Positions 15,547 to 24,712 are shown, numbered from the stretch's first letter. The stretch: DNA of 47,323 bases from Desulfobulbaceae bacterium (GCA_024227155.1 JAAELB010000431.1:1-47323); one strand, 5' to 3'. The notes: generated by a model not told the origin, from the sequence alone. Program-made: numbers and translations.

Positions 15547-15816
15547 TTTTTTATTACAGCTTCTATGGAGTAAGGCACTAACCTGGACTGTTTGACAAAA
15601 GTTTCTGTTCTATCGTAAAATAGAAGTAGGATATATGCAAAATTTTCAAGATACCTTTGAACCCATAACATTGAGCTGCTATCCGGTTCTGTATGATTGT
15701 TAATAGCCGTATAGTTCTGGTAATATTGATATATTCCATAGTGAATACACAAATAGCCAGAGATGTGTATTCAGGTACCAGGCAACTGGTTTCTTTTGAA
15801 GAAGGGAGGTAATGTT

Positions 15817-16245
15817 ATGGAAAGTTACAAAAAAATTCTCTTACCCGTCGATGGTTCAACAAGTTCAAGTCTTGCAAAGCAAAGAGCCGCAGGTCTGGCT
15901 CAAATTTTGAAATCTGAAATTTTACTGGCTTATATTACCGGTCAGATTCCTGCAATCATCAAAGGTCAGGCAAAAGAAGAGGCGATAAAGGCCCAAAAGG
16001 CCGAAGCCGAACTAGTACTGGCTCCCTTCCGCCAATATCTCCAGGGGCAGGAAGTTAAACATAGCGAAGTCGTGGTACCAGGAACAAATCCGGGAGACGA
16101 AATCTGTAAGATTGCTGAATATGAAGGTTGTGATCTGATTGTTATGGGGTCAAGGGGGATGGGGGACCTCAAGGGGTTCCTTCTTGGCAGTGTGACCCAC
16201 CGTGTCCTGTCGCATTGCAATCTTCCGGTATTTGTTGTTCGCTAA
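15817..16245 (+). CDS. Universal stress protein (UspA family)
   Basis: The frame is open from 15763, but GGGAGG lies 7 bases before the ATG at 15817, so that is the likely start (142 residues). The protein has the standard ATP-binding Usp pattern: ILLPVDGSTSS at the start and GSRGMGDLKGFLLGS near residue 107, matching G-x2-G-x9-G-S. It ends in the strand LPVFVV. This is therefore the nucleotide-binding type, unlike the Usp after the TRAP genes. It is monocistronic, with a terminator about 200 bases downstream. A role in survival under energy stress is family knowledge; nothing in the sequence narrows it. Confidence 0.9.
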   Translation: MESYKKILLPVDGSTSSSLAKQRAAGLAQILKSEILLAYITGQIPAIIKGQAKEEAIKAQKAEAELVLAPFRQYLQGQEVKHSEVVVPGTNPGDEICKIAEYEGCDLIVMGSRGMGDLKGFLLGSVTHRVLSHCNLPVFVVR

Positions 16246-16277
16246 GATTACTCGATACATGGGGATGGGGTGCTAAC

Positions 16278-16380
16278 TAGGAGGCCGTCCGAGAATGGCT
16301 TTCGAAGTCTACGCTATCTGCCCAAACTCTTCGGATTTTCCGCAAAATAATGCTCGCAGGTAAGCGAAGACTCCGATATT
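16278..16380. repeat. Dispersed repeats D and C in inverted arrangement
   Basis: AGGAGGCCGTCCGAGAAT (16279-16296) is a copy of repeat D. It is followed by an inverted copy of repeat C (16303-16321) and a direct, diverged copy (16344-16380, AAATAATGCTCGCAGG). The two C copies form an imperfect inverted repeat of about 75 bases. Confidence 0.6.
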
Positions 16381-16447
16381 AACTGTATGGCTGTGCTTTT
16401 TTTCCCGACATGCCTAGATCTGCGGCGAAATTCCTGTTCTCAAACAG

Positions 16448-16482
16448 GCCCGGTTAATTTTTTTTTCTTACCGGGCTTTTTT
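16448..16482 (+). terminator. Rho-independent terminator
   Basis: The stem GCCCGGT/ACCGGGC with an inner AA/TT extension is followed by six T residues. It is 200 bases after the usp stop, with repeat DNA between, and could end usp transcription that reads through the repeats. Confidence 0.75.
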
Positions 16483-16650
16483 GTTATTGGCAGAAACACT
16501 ACCTTTATCTTCTCGTTTCAAGCACTTAATTCCTTCTACCTGTTCCATTTTCGTTTATGGTGTTTTTTTCCCATATCCACTTAACAACCACATGCTGAAA
16601 GCTTATAATGTTAATAGAGGTAAGGAAGTAGACAGCATAGGAGGTACATC

Positions 16651-16881
16651 ATGAAAACGATGACAGTAAGAGAAAGAAGCTGCGGCAAGAAAACAAAGAT
16701 AAACGCCAAGAAAACATACCGAGAAGCCTCTGGTCAGTGGGTGGCCGTTGTAGACATAAATGAATTCCGGCAAGCTTGTTCTTATGTGTGCAAAGGGGTT
16801 AAAGACTGTGTCTGGGGAAATTTGCACGTACAGGCGGACCTTGACGATGATGGAAAAGAATACAAGGTGTTGACTCATTAA
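16651..16881 (+). CDS. Small hypothetical protein with a strong ribosome-binding site
   Basis: The frame encodes 76 residues, from the ATG at 16651 with TAGGAGGT 8 bases upstream. The protein starts basic (KKTKINAKKTY), then has EASGQWVAVVDINEFRQAC and a cysteine pair (CSYVC and a later C in KDCVWG), ending with an acidic patch (ADLDDDGKEYKV). No family is recognised. The strong Shine-Dalgarno and the compact, mixed composition support a real gene, despite an overlapping frame on the other strand. It sits alone between a terminator and the end of the signalling operon. Confidence 0.6.
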   Translation: MKTMTVRERSCGKKTKINAKKTYREASGQWVAVVDINEFRQACSYVCKGVKDCVWGNLHVQADLDDDGKEYKVLTH

Positions 16882-16997
16882 CCACTGTGATGAGAATTAA
16901 AGTGCAGCCAAACTATCAATCCTTCTTTTTTCAACATCTTCAGCACATGAGCGCGGAAATATTCGGTTACCGGCTGGAGGTTGACCTTCGGCAACAA

Positions 16998-17032
16998 GAA
17001 CAGGAACACTGATGATGCCAGTGTTCCTGTTC
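16998..17032 (-). terminator. Hairpin at the end of the minus-strand signalling operon
   Basis: A perfect 14-bp stem (16998-17011 with 17019-17032) closes a 7-base loop, 33 bases beyond the stop of the last operon gene. The T tract is weak on either strand. It separates this operon from the convergent small gene. Confidence 0.65.
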
Positions 17033-17064
17033 GTCCTACATACGCGCTTTTGCAGCAACTTTGC

Positions 17065-17715
17065 TTATGCACTTATTTCGGCTGGTACTGAAAGCGAGAG
17101 TTCATTCGCACCACAAAAGATAGAGCCCTCCAGAAAATTCACAATAGATTCCATTTCTTGAGCAGGGCCATTACTCAAAAACTCTCGGGACAATCCTCCC
17201 CCATAAAACAAGATAATAATATTTTGTTTTTGTCTGCTTGCCGAAATTGTAAGCTTTCCTCCTGCTGGCATTTCATCAATGAGAGAAACAACAGTCAAAT
17301 AAAGTAGAGACTCAAAGACAAGAAGATAAGTGCTAATCTCTATCCCTGCTCCACATGAGAGTTCTATTAAGATGTCCTTCATAACCACCTGACGATCAGT
17401 TAAGGCCGCAACAAGAGTGAGAACTTCATAAAGGTTTGCTTGTCCCAAAATTGTGTCTCCACTGTGGGCAAAGACATTAAGGTTCTTAATGATAGTATTA
17501 CTTCTGGAAACTTGTTTGGTGATGGTTGAGGTGGCGGCTTGAATGTGTTCTTTGCCAATTTTTTCTTCATCCCCTGCCATTAACAGCAAATCATCAAGGA
17601 GACCTGCATTTTCATTAATAATTGCCAAGGCGTTTTTCAGTTCATGGGAAATTGAAGCTGATACCCGCGAGAAAACTTCTACACAAATTTTATCAACTGA
17701 GGTTTTATCTTCCAT
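17065..17715 (-). CDS. Histidine-kinase-like protein with degenerate ATPase domain
   Basis: The preferred start is the ATG at 17715, one base beyond the receiver stop codon and after AAAGGACA; the longer frame would overlap the receiver gene. The 216-residue soluble protein has an H-box, SASISHELKNALAIINENAG (His24), and a dimerisation helix pair. It then has a weak HATPase fold in which the N-box is not recognisable (VVSLIDEMPAGGKL stands there) and the G-boxes are reduced to YGGGLSRE. It shares the unusual NPLAIINE/NALAIINE H-box with the sensor kinase two genes upstream. It may act as a phosphotransfer partner or a kinase decoy rather than an active kinase (inference). It is the last gene of the five-gene operon. 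Confidence 0.75.
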   Translation of the reverse strand: MEDKTSVDKICVEVFSRVSASISHELKNALAIINENAGLLDDLLLMAGDEEKIGKEHIQAATSTITKQVSRSNTIIKNLNVFAHSGDTILGQANLYEVLTLVAALTDRQVVMKDILIELSCGAGIEISTYLLVFESLLYLTVVSLIDEMPAGGKLTISASRQKQNIIILFYGGGLSREFLSNGPAQEMESIVNFLEGSIFCGANELSLSVPAEISA

Positions 17716-17716
17716 T

Positions 17717-18106
17717 TTATGTCCTTTCTCTTTTCTGATATGCCTCGATGATTTTTTCAACGAGTTGTCCCAGGTCAACTGGTTTCATAATGTAATCAAA
17801 AGCTCCAAGCTCCATGCCTTCACGGCCAGCCTCAAAAGAACCATGTCCAGTAAGCATTATCACCTCAATCTTTGGGTAATTCTCTTTCACCTCAGCCAGA
17901 ACTTCAAGTCCATCAAGATCCGGCATTTTCAGATCAAGCACCAGGACATCCGGTTGATCCTCATCTATGATAGAGAGGGCTGTGGTTCCTGAATTACAGG
18001 TGGTGGTATGAAATTTTCTTAACTTCAAACGGGTTGATAGCGTAGAAGCGAACTCTTCTTCGTCATCCGCTATCATAACTTTGATATTATCCATTTTAGT
18101 TTCCAT
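17717..18106 (-). CDS. Single-domain response regulator
   Basis: The 129 residues form one receiver domain: ADDEEE at residues 13-18, acceptor Asp58 in VLVLDLKMPDLDG, the LTGHGS loop near residue 84 and K-P in YIMKPVD near 108. It has no output domain. Such receivers pass phosphoryl groups or control a partner by binding. It lies between a sensor kinase (4 bases upstream) and a kinase-like protein (1 base downstream), so the three should form a relay. The receivers at 24891-25337 and at the end of 25356-26585 share the same HGS...LGA...KPVD signature and are close paralogues. Confidence 0.92.
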   Translation of the reverse strand: METKMDNIKVMIADDEEEFASTLSTRLKLRKFHTTTCNSGTTALSIIDEDQPDVLVLDLKMPDLDGLEVLAEVKENYPKIEVIMLTGHGSFEAGREGMELGAFDYIMKPVDLGQLVEKIIEAYQKRERT

Positions 18107-18109
18107 CTC

Positions 18110-19810
18110 TTATTTTCTCTCGTACTCTTTTGTTGGTAATGTGATGGTAAAAGCTGTACCTTCACCAAGGGTTGATCGTACGGTAATATCACCACCTAAT
18201 TTTTTAATAAGACCATAACTTATAGATAAACCGAGACCGGTTCCCTTACCTGTTTCTTTGGTTGTGTAGAATGGTTCAAAAATGTGTGAAAGCATCTGGG
18301 AGTCTATACCGGAACCATCATCTTGAATTACTACCCGTACTTCACCAGCAACCAGGTAGGATAAGATACTGATGCTGCCATTTTTGCCAATGGCATCAAT
18401 TGCGTTGTTTATAATATTAAGAAAAACCTGCTGCAATTGCAGGTGGTCGCTGATAACTTCTGGCAAATTATCTGCAAGTTCCAGTTTCGCCAAAATTCTG
18501 TTATGGATCATTGAATTATCCAGAAATGCCAACACCTCTTTGATGATATCGTTTGCCTGCACCAGAGACATAGAGACATCTCCTCGCCTGGCAAAACCGA
18601 GCAGCCGATGGGTTATAGCCCTACACCTGTCAACACTCTTGCTGACACCGTGAAGGCTATCAATAATAGTCGACTTATGTTCAAAATCATGGGTAAACTC
18701 AAGAAGATCACTCACAAGGCCAGCCTTCTCATTGATTATGGCTAGAGGGTTATTGATTTCATGTCCCACGCCAGCCGCTAACCGACCAATTGACGTAAGT
18801 CTGTCGGTGTGTTCTGCTTTTTGAAGCATTTTCAATTGCATCTCATCCGACTTCCGAATGAGTTTAATCAACCCTTTTGTCAGTAAGTAACTTACGATAG
18901 AAACAACAACTAAAGAGGCAAAAATAATAATAATCAGACGATCACGAAAACTCTTCCACAAATCCAAATGCACATATGTTTTATCTATGAGAACGAGTGA
19001 CCATGGTGTTTTTTTGACGTCCCCCATAACATGGAAGAAAATATTTTCCTCAGAATTAAGATGAAGTTTTCCTGGCAGATATTGTGACAGAGGGTTGCCA
19101 AAGAGGGCTGAGGAGGTTTGCAATACATTCTTGCCATCAACCAGGAAGAGATCATCCGTATCATTTGTTTTAATTGAATTAATATACTGTTGCAAAGTAG
19201 CAGCATCAATTGTTGCTCTGAGAATCCACTGTTCGTTGGTTTCCTTATCATGATTTGTAACTGCAATTGCGAAATGCGGAACCTGGCGGTGACCTAAATA
19301 AACACCGCTTAAATAAACACCTGTTGCTTTCACTTCATTTATCCACAATTCACCGGAGTAATCTGTCCCTATAAGATCATAAGCACCGTAGTAGGCCTGC
19401 TGGATGCCCCTCTGGTCAATGACGCCTAGATCTGCAAAAAATGGATATTGCTGTTTTATGCTCAGATACAACATTTCAAGATTATCCCCGTTACTCAAAT
19501 CTGTATATACACTGTTACGGCCAGCATAGAGAGTGACTGAGATAAGGTTTTCCACCATTGCAGCAATAGAACGTGTTGCCCCTTCTAACCTCCACTCAAG
19601 CTGTGCGTGCTCCTCTTTTTGTAGAAGATCATTGTAGTTAGAGTAACTAAGGCCAGCAGTTATTAACATTGGGCCCATGCCTATGGCAAACAACGTCATT
19701 AACAGGATAGCCTGGAGTTTTTCATAGTTCCTATTACTGTGGCCATCACTAAGAACATCTCGCAGGCTAATGGGAAGCCACTTATAAACAAATGATGGTT
19801 GACTGTTCAC
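18110..19810 (-). CDS. Membrane sensor histidine kinase with periplasmic Cache-type domain
   Basis: The protein has 566 residues. Two membrane helices (about 33-56 and 291-311) flank a periplasmic domain of roughly 230 residues with double-Cache features (DLGVIDQRG, YLGHRQVPHFAIAV). Inside the cell are HisKA with His350 in AAGVGHEINNPLA, the N-box NIINNAIDA (465-473), DDGSGI (497-502) and GKGTGLGLS (521-529), all intact. The kinase should sense a small periplasmic ligand; dCache domains commonly bind carboxylates or amino acids. It overlaps the NifX-like gene by four bases (ATGA) and is followed by its likely receiver, so translation is coupled. The neighbouring DASS and NhaD carriers make transport control a reasonable guess. 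Confidence 0.93.
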   Translation of the reverse strand: MNSQPSFVYKWLPISLRDVLSDGHSNRNYEKLQAILLMTLFAIGMGPMLITAGLSYSNYNDLLQKEEHAQLEWRLEGATRSIAAMVENLISVTLYAGRNSVYTDLSNGDNLEMLYLSIKQQYPFFADLGVIDQRGIQQAYYGAYDLIGTDYSGELWINEVKATGVYLSGVYLGHRQVPHFAIAVTNHDKETNEQWILRATIDAATLQQYINSIKTNDTDDLFLVDGKNVLQTSSALFGNPLSQYLPGKLHLNSEENIFFHVMGDVKKTPWSLVLIDKTYVHLDLWKSFRDRLIIIIFASLVVVSIVSYLLTKGLIKLIRKSDEMQLKMLQKAEHTDRLTSIGRLAAGVGHEINNPLAIINEKAGLVSDLLEFTHDFEHKSTIIDSLHGVSKSVDRCRAITHRLLGFARRGDVSMSLVQANDIIKEVLAFLDNSMIHNRILAKLELADNLPEVISDHLQLQQVFLNIINNAIDAIGKNGSISILSYLVAGEVRVVIQDDGSGIDSQMLSHIFEPFYTTKETGKGTGLGLSISYGLIKKLGGDITVRSTLGEGTAFTITLPTKEYERK

Positions 19811-20163
19811 AGTATTAATCGCTCCTCATGTTTAGAGACCAGGATCATCCCTCGCTTTAGTGTCCCAGCGATCATTGTATCGATTGCCTCCTGCCAGCCA
19901 CCAATAATAGAATCCAGAACTGTCACCTTTTTCCATATCAGGAAATTATAGTGTGGCTCCTCTATTCCTCCGCAAACGACGTCGGTGATGTTTTCTTCAA
20001 CAATCATCTGACAAAGCTCCTCATCAGAGGCCTTATTCATGATGATTGTTTTAGGTGCTCCAACAATGGTATTTTTATCGTAGGTGACAATTATTATTTC
20101 TCTTGCGAGATCAAACCGTTGTGCTACAAAATCACCTTGAATTGGGATGAGTAATTTACGCAT
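19807..20163 (-). CDS. NifX/NifB C-terminal-like (dinitrogenase Fe-Mo cofactor domain) protein
   Basis: This 118-residue protein has the fold signature of the Nif cofactor-carrier family: LIPIQGDFVAQRFDLA at the start, CGGIEEPHYNFLIWKKVTV near residues 64-82 and an amphipathic final helix. In nitrogenase organisms such domains carry iron-molybdenum cofactor precursors. In Desulfobacterota, stand-alone copies are common and are not tied to nitrogen fixation. Placed between a sigma-54 activator and a sensor kinase with 15-base and overlapping junctions, it probably works in signalling, perhaps as a metal or cluster sensor (inference). There are no nif genes in the window. Confidence 0.85.
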   Translation of the reverse strand: MRKLLIPIQGDFVAQRFDLAREIIIVTYDKNTIVGAPKTIIMNKASDEELCQMIVEENITDVVCGGIEEPHYNFLIWKKVTVLDSIIGGWQEAIDTMIAGTLKRGMILVSKHEERLIL

Positions 20164-20178
20164 AATTACAATACCTTT

Positions 20179-21570
20179 CTACAAGAGTCCGTAGCTTTTC
20201 ATTTTTCGCCACAATTTCATTCGCCCCCAACCAAGAGAAGCCGCCGTTTTCAACCTGCTACCTCCATGCTCCAGAAGCATATCTACAATCATCTCACGCT
20301 CGATGCTCTCCCAAGACTGGTTGTCGGTGAGACCTGTGATACCTTGCATCTTAGTGTTGACAGATTGGCTGGAGGCGGATTCAGTATTTTCAGCAAAGGG
20401 AGGCTGAGCTTCAAATAAGTATGGAGGGAGAACCTCTCTGCCAATGTTTTGTGACTTGCATATATTAACTGAGTATTCAACAATATTTTTTAGCTCTCTT
20501 ATATTCCCCGGGTACTGATACGTTAACAACAGTTCCATGGCACCCGAAGCAAAGCTAGCTTGGGGCTTGGATAAAGCCTTGGAAAAATGCCCAAGGAAAT
20601 GATCCAGGAGATAACGAATGTCCTCTTCCCTTTCTCTGAGCGGTGGAAGGTGTGCATGTAAGACATGTAGTCGATAGAAAAGATCCTCTCTAAATTCATT
20701 ATTCTGAATCTGCTCCCTGAGAGGCCGGTGGGTTGCAGCGATTATTCGTACATCAACGCTTATTTTTTGTTCCCCTCCGACAGGGGTAAAGGTCTTGTCA
20801 TCAAGAACAGTGAGCAATTTAACCTGCAGAGGTAATTCCATATCCCCAATTTCAGTGAGAAACAGCGTTCCTTTGTGAGCCAACTTAAACATGCCTGCTT
20901 TGTTGCGGGTAGCACCTGTAAAGGCTCCTTTAACATGGCCAAAAAGTTCTGACTCAAGTAACCCTGAAGGTAAAGCTCCACAGTTAACCTTCACAAAAGG
21001 AAAGCGTGCACGCGATGATTTGCGGTGTATTATTTCTGCAATTTTATCTTTACCCGTACCTGTCTCCCCTGTGATCATTACAGATGCATCGGTTTGAGAT
21101 ATGAGAGGGATAAGTTCGAAAACCTTTTGCATTTTAGGGCTATAGCCAATCAAGTCCTTGGAGGTTGACTCAAGGCTACTGTCCTGGTCGGTCTTGTTGT
21201 AGGACGAAATATCCTCTGCCAATACCAGTAGCCCACAACGATCACCCTCTTGATTCGTGAGGGCAGAAACCGTGTATTGCACAGGAACTTTCAAACGATT
21301 ACCATTAAGAACATCGCCTCTTATGGTGACAGCTTCCCCACTTTGCATACATTCAGAATAGAGCTGCCCCCGAACATTCCCCGTGTTTGAACGAACTACA
21401 AGCTCCCCATGAACCCCAGCAACGTCTTTGGTGCTACGCCCCGTCATTGCTTCCATTAATCGATTCATACTGACAATATGAAATCTCTGATCAAGAATCA
21501 TCGCCGCATGGGGAATTCCTTCCAGTAACTGGGGTATGTTGAGGTCTGGGGTTTTATGCATAATCTTCAA
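20179..21570 (-). CDS. PAS domain sigma-54-dependent transcriptional activator
   Basis: The protein has 463 residues. An N-terminal PAS domain (about 12-125) is followed by the AAA+ activator domain (139-370) with Walker A GETGTGKD (168-175) and the sigma-54 contact loop GAFTGA (215-220). A Fis-type helix-turn-helix ends the protein (about 425-463). The Walker B region reads GTLFLTEIGDM, so the usual first Asp is Thr239. This variant also occurs, from memory, in other PAS-type activators of the group, so it may be a subfamily feature rather than a defect. It is the first gene of the operon and should activate sigma-54 promoters. A candidate site lies upstream of the kinase-like/receiver fusion gene (26639-26654). 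No PAS cofactor residue was identified. Confidence 0.93.
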   Translation of the reverse strand: MKIMHKTPDLNIPQLLEGIPHAAMILDQRFHIVSMNRLMEAMTGRSTKDVAGVHGELVVRSNTGNVRGQLYSECMQSGEAVTIRGDVLNGNRLKVPVQYTVSALTNQEGDRCGLLVLAEDISSYNKTDQDSSLESTSKDLIGYSPKMQKVFELIPLISQTDASVMITGETGTGKDKIAEIIHRKSSRARFPFVKVNCGALPSGLLESELFGHVKGAFTGATRNKAGMFKLAHKGTLFLTEIGDMELPLQVKLLTVLDDKTFTPVGGEQKISVDVRIIAATHRPLREQIQNNEFREDLFYRLHVLHAHLPPLREREEDIRYLLDHFLGHFSKALSKPQASFASGAMELLLTYQYPGNIRELKNIVEYSVNICKSQNIGREVLPPYLFEAQPPFAENTESASSQSVNTKMQGITGLTDNQSWESIEREMIVDMLLEHGGSRLKTAASLGWGRMKLWRKMKSYGLL

Positions 21571-21711
21571 AAAACACTATTTTAAACGGTAGGTTCACTA
21601 TCCTGTGAGATACTATCATGCTTTTATCTTAGAATATAAAAAAATGAGCCGCCACTGTTTTCCCCCCTTCCCTCTTGTGTGTAACCCATGGGAGAAGGGA
21701 GGAAGGATACC

Positions 21712-23130
21712 TCAAAATTTATCTGCGTTAATAAGCAGATGGGCATAAATACTCGCACCATAACCAAGTGCAATGGCCCAACTCCATTTCAAATGCCCGA
21801 AAAAGGTGTAGTAACCACGGGCTTGCCCCATGAGAGCGACTCCTGCAGCGGAACCGATTGACAACATGGATCCACCAACCCCGGCAGTGAGTGTTACCAG
21901 CAACCACTGCCCATGTGACATCTCAGGCAACATTGTGAGCACAGCAAACATAACCGGAATATTATCCACAATTGCCGACAGAAATCCTACCATCACATTT
22001 GCAAATGTTGGGCCCATGTCGATATACATAAATTGTGAAACTAAGGCCAGGTAGCCCATAAAGCCAAGGCCTCCGACGCAAAGGATAATTCCGTAGAAGA
22101 ACATCAAGGTGTCCCATTCTGCCCTTGCCACATTTTTGAAGATATCAAAAGGCATAATTTGCCCTATCCGCTCTTTGGCCTTCTCGGGGTCGTATCCATT
22201 ATGTTTGCTATGGGTTTTGCTCAAGTAAAAGCCGAAGAATTTAAGCAGAGATAAACCGGCCATCATGCCTACCATTGGTGGGAGATGTAGAAAATTATGA
22301 AAACTTACAGCTGTGGCGATGGTCCAGAGGAAGAGAGCAACAACAATGAAAGCACCTCGCTTAAGTTTGATATCTTCTGCACTTGCCTCAGGCATATCCT
22401 TTGGAACCGCAAAATGCATTATTGCAGCCGGTACTATCCAGTTAATGACTGAAGGAACAAAAAGAACCAGGAACTCCTGAAACTGGACTATACCCTTTTG
22501 CCAAACCATAAGAGTTGTGATGTCGCCGAAAGGACTGAAAGCGCCACCAGCATTGGCTGCCACGACGATATTAATACATGCAAGGCTGATAAATTTCCTA
22601 TTGTCTTTACCTATTGCGACTACGACCGCGCACATCAGCAGGGCTGTGGTCAAGTTGTCGGCGATCGGTGAGATAAAAAATGCGAGCACACCAGTTATCC
22701 AAAAGATTTTCCTTAAAGAAAACCCGGCATTTACCAGTTTGACACGGAGAACCTCGAAGATTAACCGTTCCTCCATGGCATTAATAAAGGTCATCGCCAC
22801 CAGCAGGAAAAGAAAAAGCTCCGCATACTCAAGAATGTTGTGGCGTATAGCCTGTTCTGCGACATGGTCAATACCATTCATCGCGTAGACCAGACCAATT
22901 AAGCCCCAGATCACTGCGGCAGCAAACATAACGGGTTTTGACTTACGCATATGGGTAACTTCTTCCAGCATTACTGCAGCATACGCTACAACAAACACAA
23001 TAATTGCTATATACCCTATAGCGTGGGTGGTCAGATCCATCGCTTCTCCAGCTGCAGCAGCGAAGGCCAGAGACGTGCTACCCAATACAATTATAGCTGT
23101 AGCGAATAAAATGTTTAATAAAAAGCTCAT
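21712..23130 (-). CDS. nhaD: Na+/H+ antiporter NhaD
   Basis: This 472-residue inner-membrane protein has about 12 hydrophobic segments and a signal-like first helix (FATAIIVLGSTSLAFA). It has typical NhaD features: the acidic helix MLEEVTHMRKSKP (about 54-66), the discontinuous-helix motifs FFISPIADNLTTALL and NAGGAFSPFGDITTLMVW, and the later AIVDNIPVMFAVL. The conserved acidic and Asn/Thr residues of the ion site are visible in these motifs. It extrudes sodium in exchange for protons and so regenerates the sodium gradient used by the DASS and TRAP carriers in this window. It lies 49 bases after the DASS gene, in the same operon. A GAGGAG precedes the ATG. Confidence 0.92.
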   Translation of the reverse strand: MSFLLNILFATAIIVLGSTSLAFAAAAGEAMDLTTHAIGYIAIIVFVVAYAAVMLEEVTHMRKSKPVMFAAAVIWGLIGLVYAMNGIDHVAEQAIRHNILEYAELFLFLLVAMTFINAMEERLIFEVLRVKLVNAGFSLRKIFWITGVLAFFISPIADNLTTALLMCAVVVAIGKDNRKFISLACINIVVAANAGGAFSPFGDITTLMVWQKGIVQFQEFLVLFVPSVINWIVPAAIMHFAVPKDMPEASAEDIKLKRGAFIVVALFLWTIATAVSFHNFLHLPPMVGMMAGLSLLKFFGFYLSKTHSKHNGYDPEKAKERIGQIMPFDIFKNVARAEWDTLMFFYGIILCVGGLGFMGYLALVSQFMYIDMGPTFANVMVGFLSAIVDNIPVMFAVLTMLPEMSHGQWLLVTLTAGVGGSMLSIGSAAGVALMGQARGYYTFFGHLKWSWAIALGYGASIYAHLLINADKF

Positions 23131-23179
23131 AATTTTCAGTACTCCTCAAAGAAAAAAAAGATGTAAACTCAGCAGAAGC

Positions 23180-24712
23180 CTACTTTGTAACCGGAACATA
23201 AATTTCCATTCCCATAACTGGCCAGACGAACTGCACTGCAAGCCAGACAACCACCATCAACAAAACACTAGCAGGAATTCCATAGAGGAAAAATTCGCCT
23301 GTCGTGAACTGCTTTGAGCTATAAGCTATTGCGTTAGGTGCAGCACCGACCAGAAAAAGAAAGGGCATCCCCGCAACCACCAGGGCGGAAAACAGAATCA
23401 CTTCTCCGGCCACACCAAGGTAAGGGGCAATGACGAGAGCTACTGGGAGCGAGATAGCAATAGCCGCAACATTCATGATAAAATTGGTCATCATCATGAC
23501 AAAAAAGGCCATGCCAAGAATGAAAACAATTGGAGCAGCATCTGCAAATAACTGGAGCCAGTTCACGGCAAGCCATTTAGCAGCTCCTGTGTCCCAGAGA
23601 CAAAACCCAAGGGACATGGCTCCAGCAAAGAGGAGGATAATATTCCAGGGAATCTCCTCCAGATCTCTCACATCAAGGACGTTAAGCAGAAAAAAAGCTA
23701 TGGTGGACAGAAGTAAAATGCCCGTTTTGTCGAGGTTTTCAAGAGCTGGCACAAAATTTTTCAGAGCTATCGTCAGGATTGCAGAAAAAACAATTACAAC
23801 TGTAAGGATTTCCCGACCAGTCCAGCGCCCAAGTTCTTTATACATTTTTTTGGAGCGTTCCTGCAGGCCATCGACCTTGTCTTTTTCCGGTTTGCAACAC
23901 ACCATGAAAAATCCCCATAGAAGAAAGACCATCAGCCAACCAATGGGAAACATGTACATTGAGAGCTCGAAAAAGGATATGTCAACATCCATGATATCCT
24001 TGTAAAAGCCCAGGGCAACAGCACCTCGGGCAGCTCCCAGCAGAGTAACAATACTCCCTGCACCAGCAACAAAAGCCATACCCATGAATAAGCCTTTACC
24101 AAAACGCGAGGGCTTATTCTCATCGGAGTAGAGGGTATTGATCGTCATTAACAGAGGAAACATCGTCGCTGCTACTGCAGTATGAGCCATAACATGGGCC
24201 AGAGCAGCTGTCATAACAAAACACCCCAGATAAATCATGGATGTACGATCGCCGATTACTGAAAGCATTTTATAGGCAAGCCGTTTTGTCAGACCCGTCT
24301 TGGTAAAAACCATACCTATGACGATGGATCCAAAAATGAACAAAACCGAAGGGTCCATGAAATCCCTAAAGGCGGTCTTGGGGTCACGGATTAAGAAAAG
24401 AGCCTGCAGGGCACCAATCGTTAAACTGGTTACTCCTATGGGTATCACCTCAAAAACCCACCAAACAGCTGCCAGGCAAAAAAGCGCAATGGCTCCTTTG
24501 GCTTGCTGATTTAGCTCAAAACTAACCCCTAGTGGGTCAATAGCAACCGGCCAGGAGGGTGAATAATATACACCCAGAAAAAGGCCTACTCCAAGAAGAG
24601 TAAAAAAAATCCTCTTCCAGTTAAATTTCTTGGTTCGCAGCTTTCCAAAATCAGTCTTCGCTGGCACTATGGCTACTGCATTTCTTTCTCTAACACTATT
24701 TATTTGTTCCAT
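23180..24712 (-). CDS. DASS-family (SLC13) sodium-coupled dicarboxylate/anion transporter
   Basis: The protein has 510 residues. A hydrophilic N-terminus of about 30 residues precedes roughly 12 membrane helices. Family motifs are WWVFEVIPIGVTSLTIGALQ (about 84-103), the HVMAHTAVAATMFPLL hairpin (about 173-188, normally SNT-like, here AHT) and the C-terminal MMMTNFIMNVAAIAISLP, where TNF stands for the second SNT-type motif, followed by VGAAPNAIAYSS. DASS carriers import succinate, malate, citrate, sulfate or tartrate with sodium. The motif variants may mean an unusual substrate. Pairing with NhaD in one operon gives a closed sodium cycle. Confidence 0.88.
   Translation of the reverse strand: MEQINSVRERNAVAIVPAKTDFGKLRTKKFNWKRIFFTLLGVGLFLGVYYSPSWPVAIDPLGVSFELNQQAKGAIALFCLAAVWWVFEVIPIGVTSLTIGALQALFLIRDPKTAFRDFMDPSVLFIFGSIVIGMVFTKTGLTKRLAYKMLSVIGDRTSMIYLGCFVMTAALAHVMAHTAVAATMFPLLMTINTLYSDENKPSRFGKGLFMGMAFVAGAGSIVTLLGAARGAVALGFYKDIMDVDISFFELSMYMFPIGWLMVFLLWGFFMVCCKPEKDKVDGLQERSKKMYKELGRWTGREILTVVIVFSAILTIALKNFVPALENLDKTGILLLSTIAFFLLNVLDVRDLEEIPWNIILLFAGAMSLGFCLWDTGAAKWLAVNWLQLFADAAPIVFILGMAFFVMMMTNFIMNVAAIAISLPVALVIAPYLGVAGEVILFSALVVAGMPFLFLVGAAPNAIAYSSKQFTTGEFFLYGIPASVLLMVVVWLAVQFVWPVMGMEIYVPVTK

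Noticed and set aside
16603-16878. 91-codon minus-strand frame opposite the small gene at 16651
   Set aside because: The plus-strand frame has a strong Shine-Dalgarno sequence; the minus frame has none.
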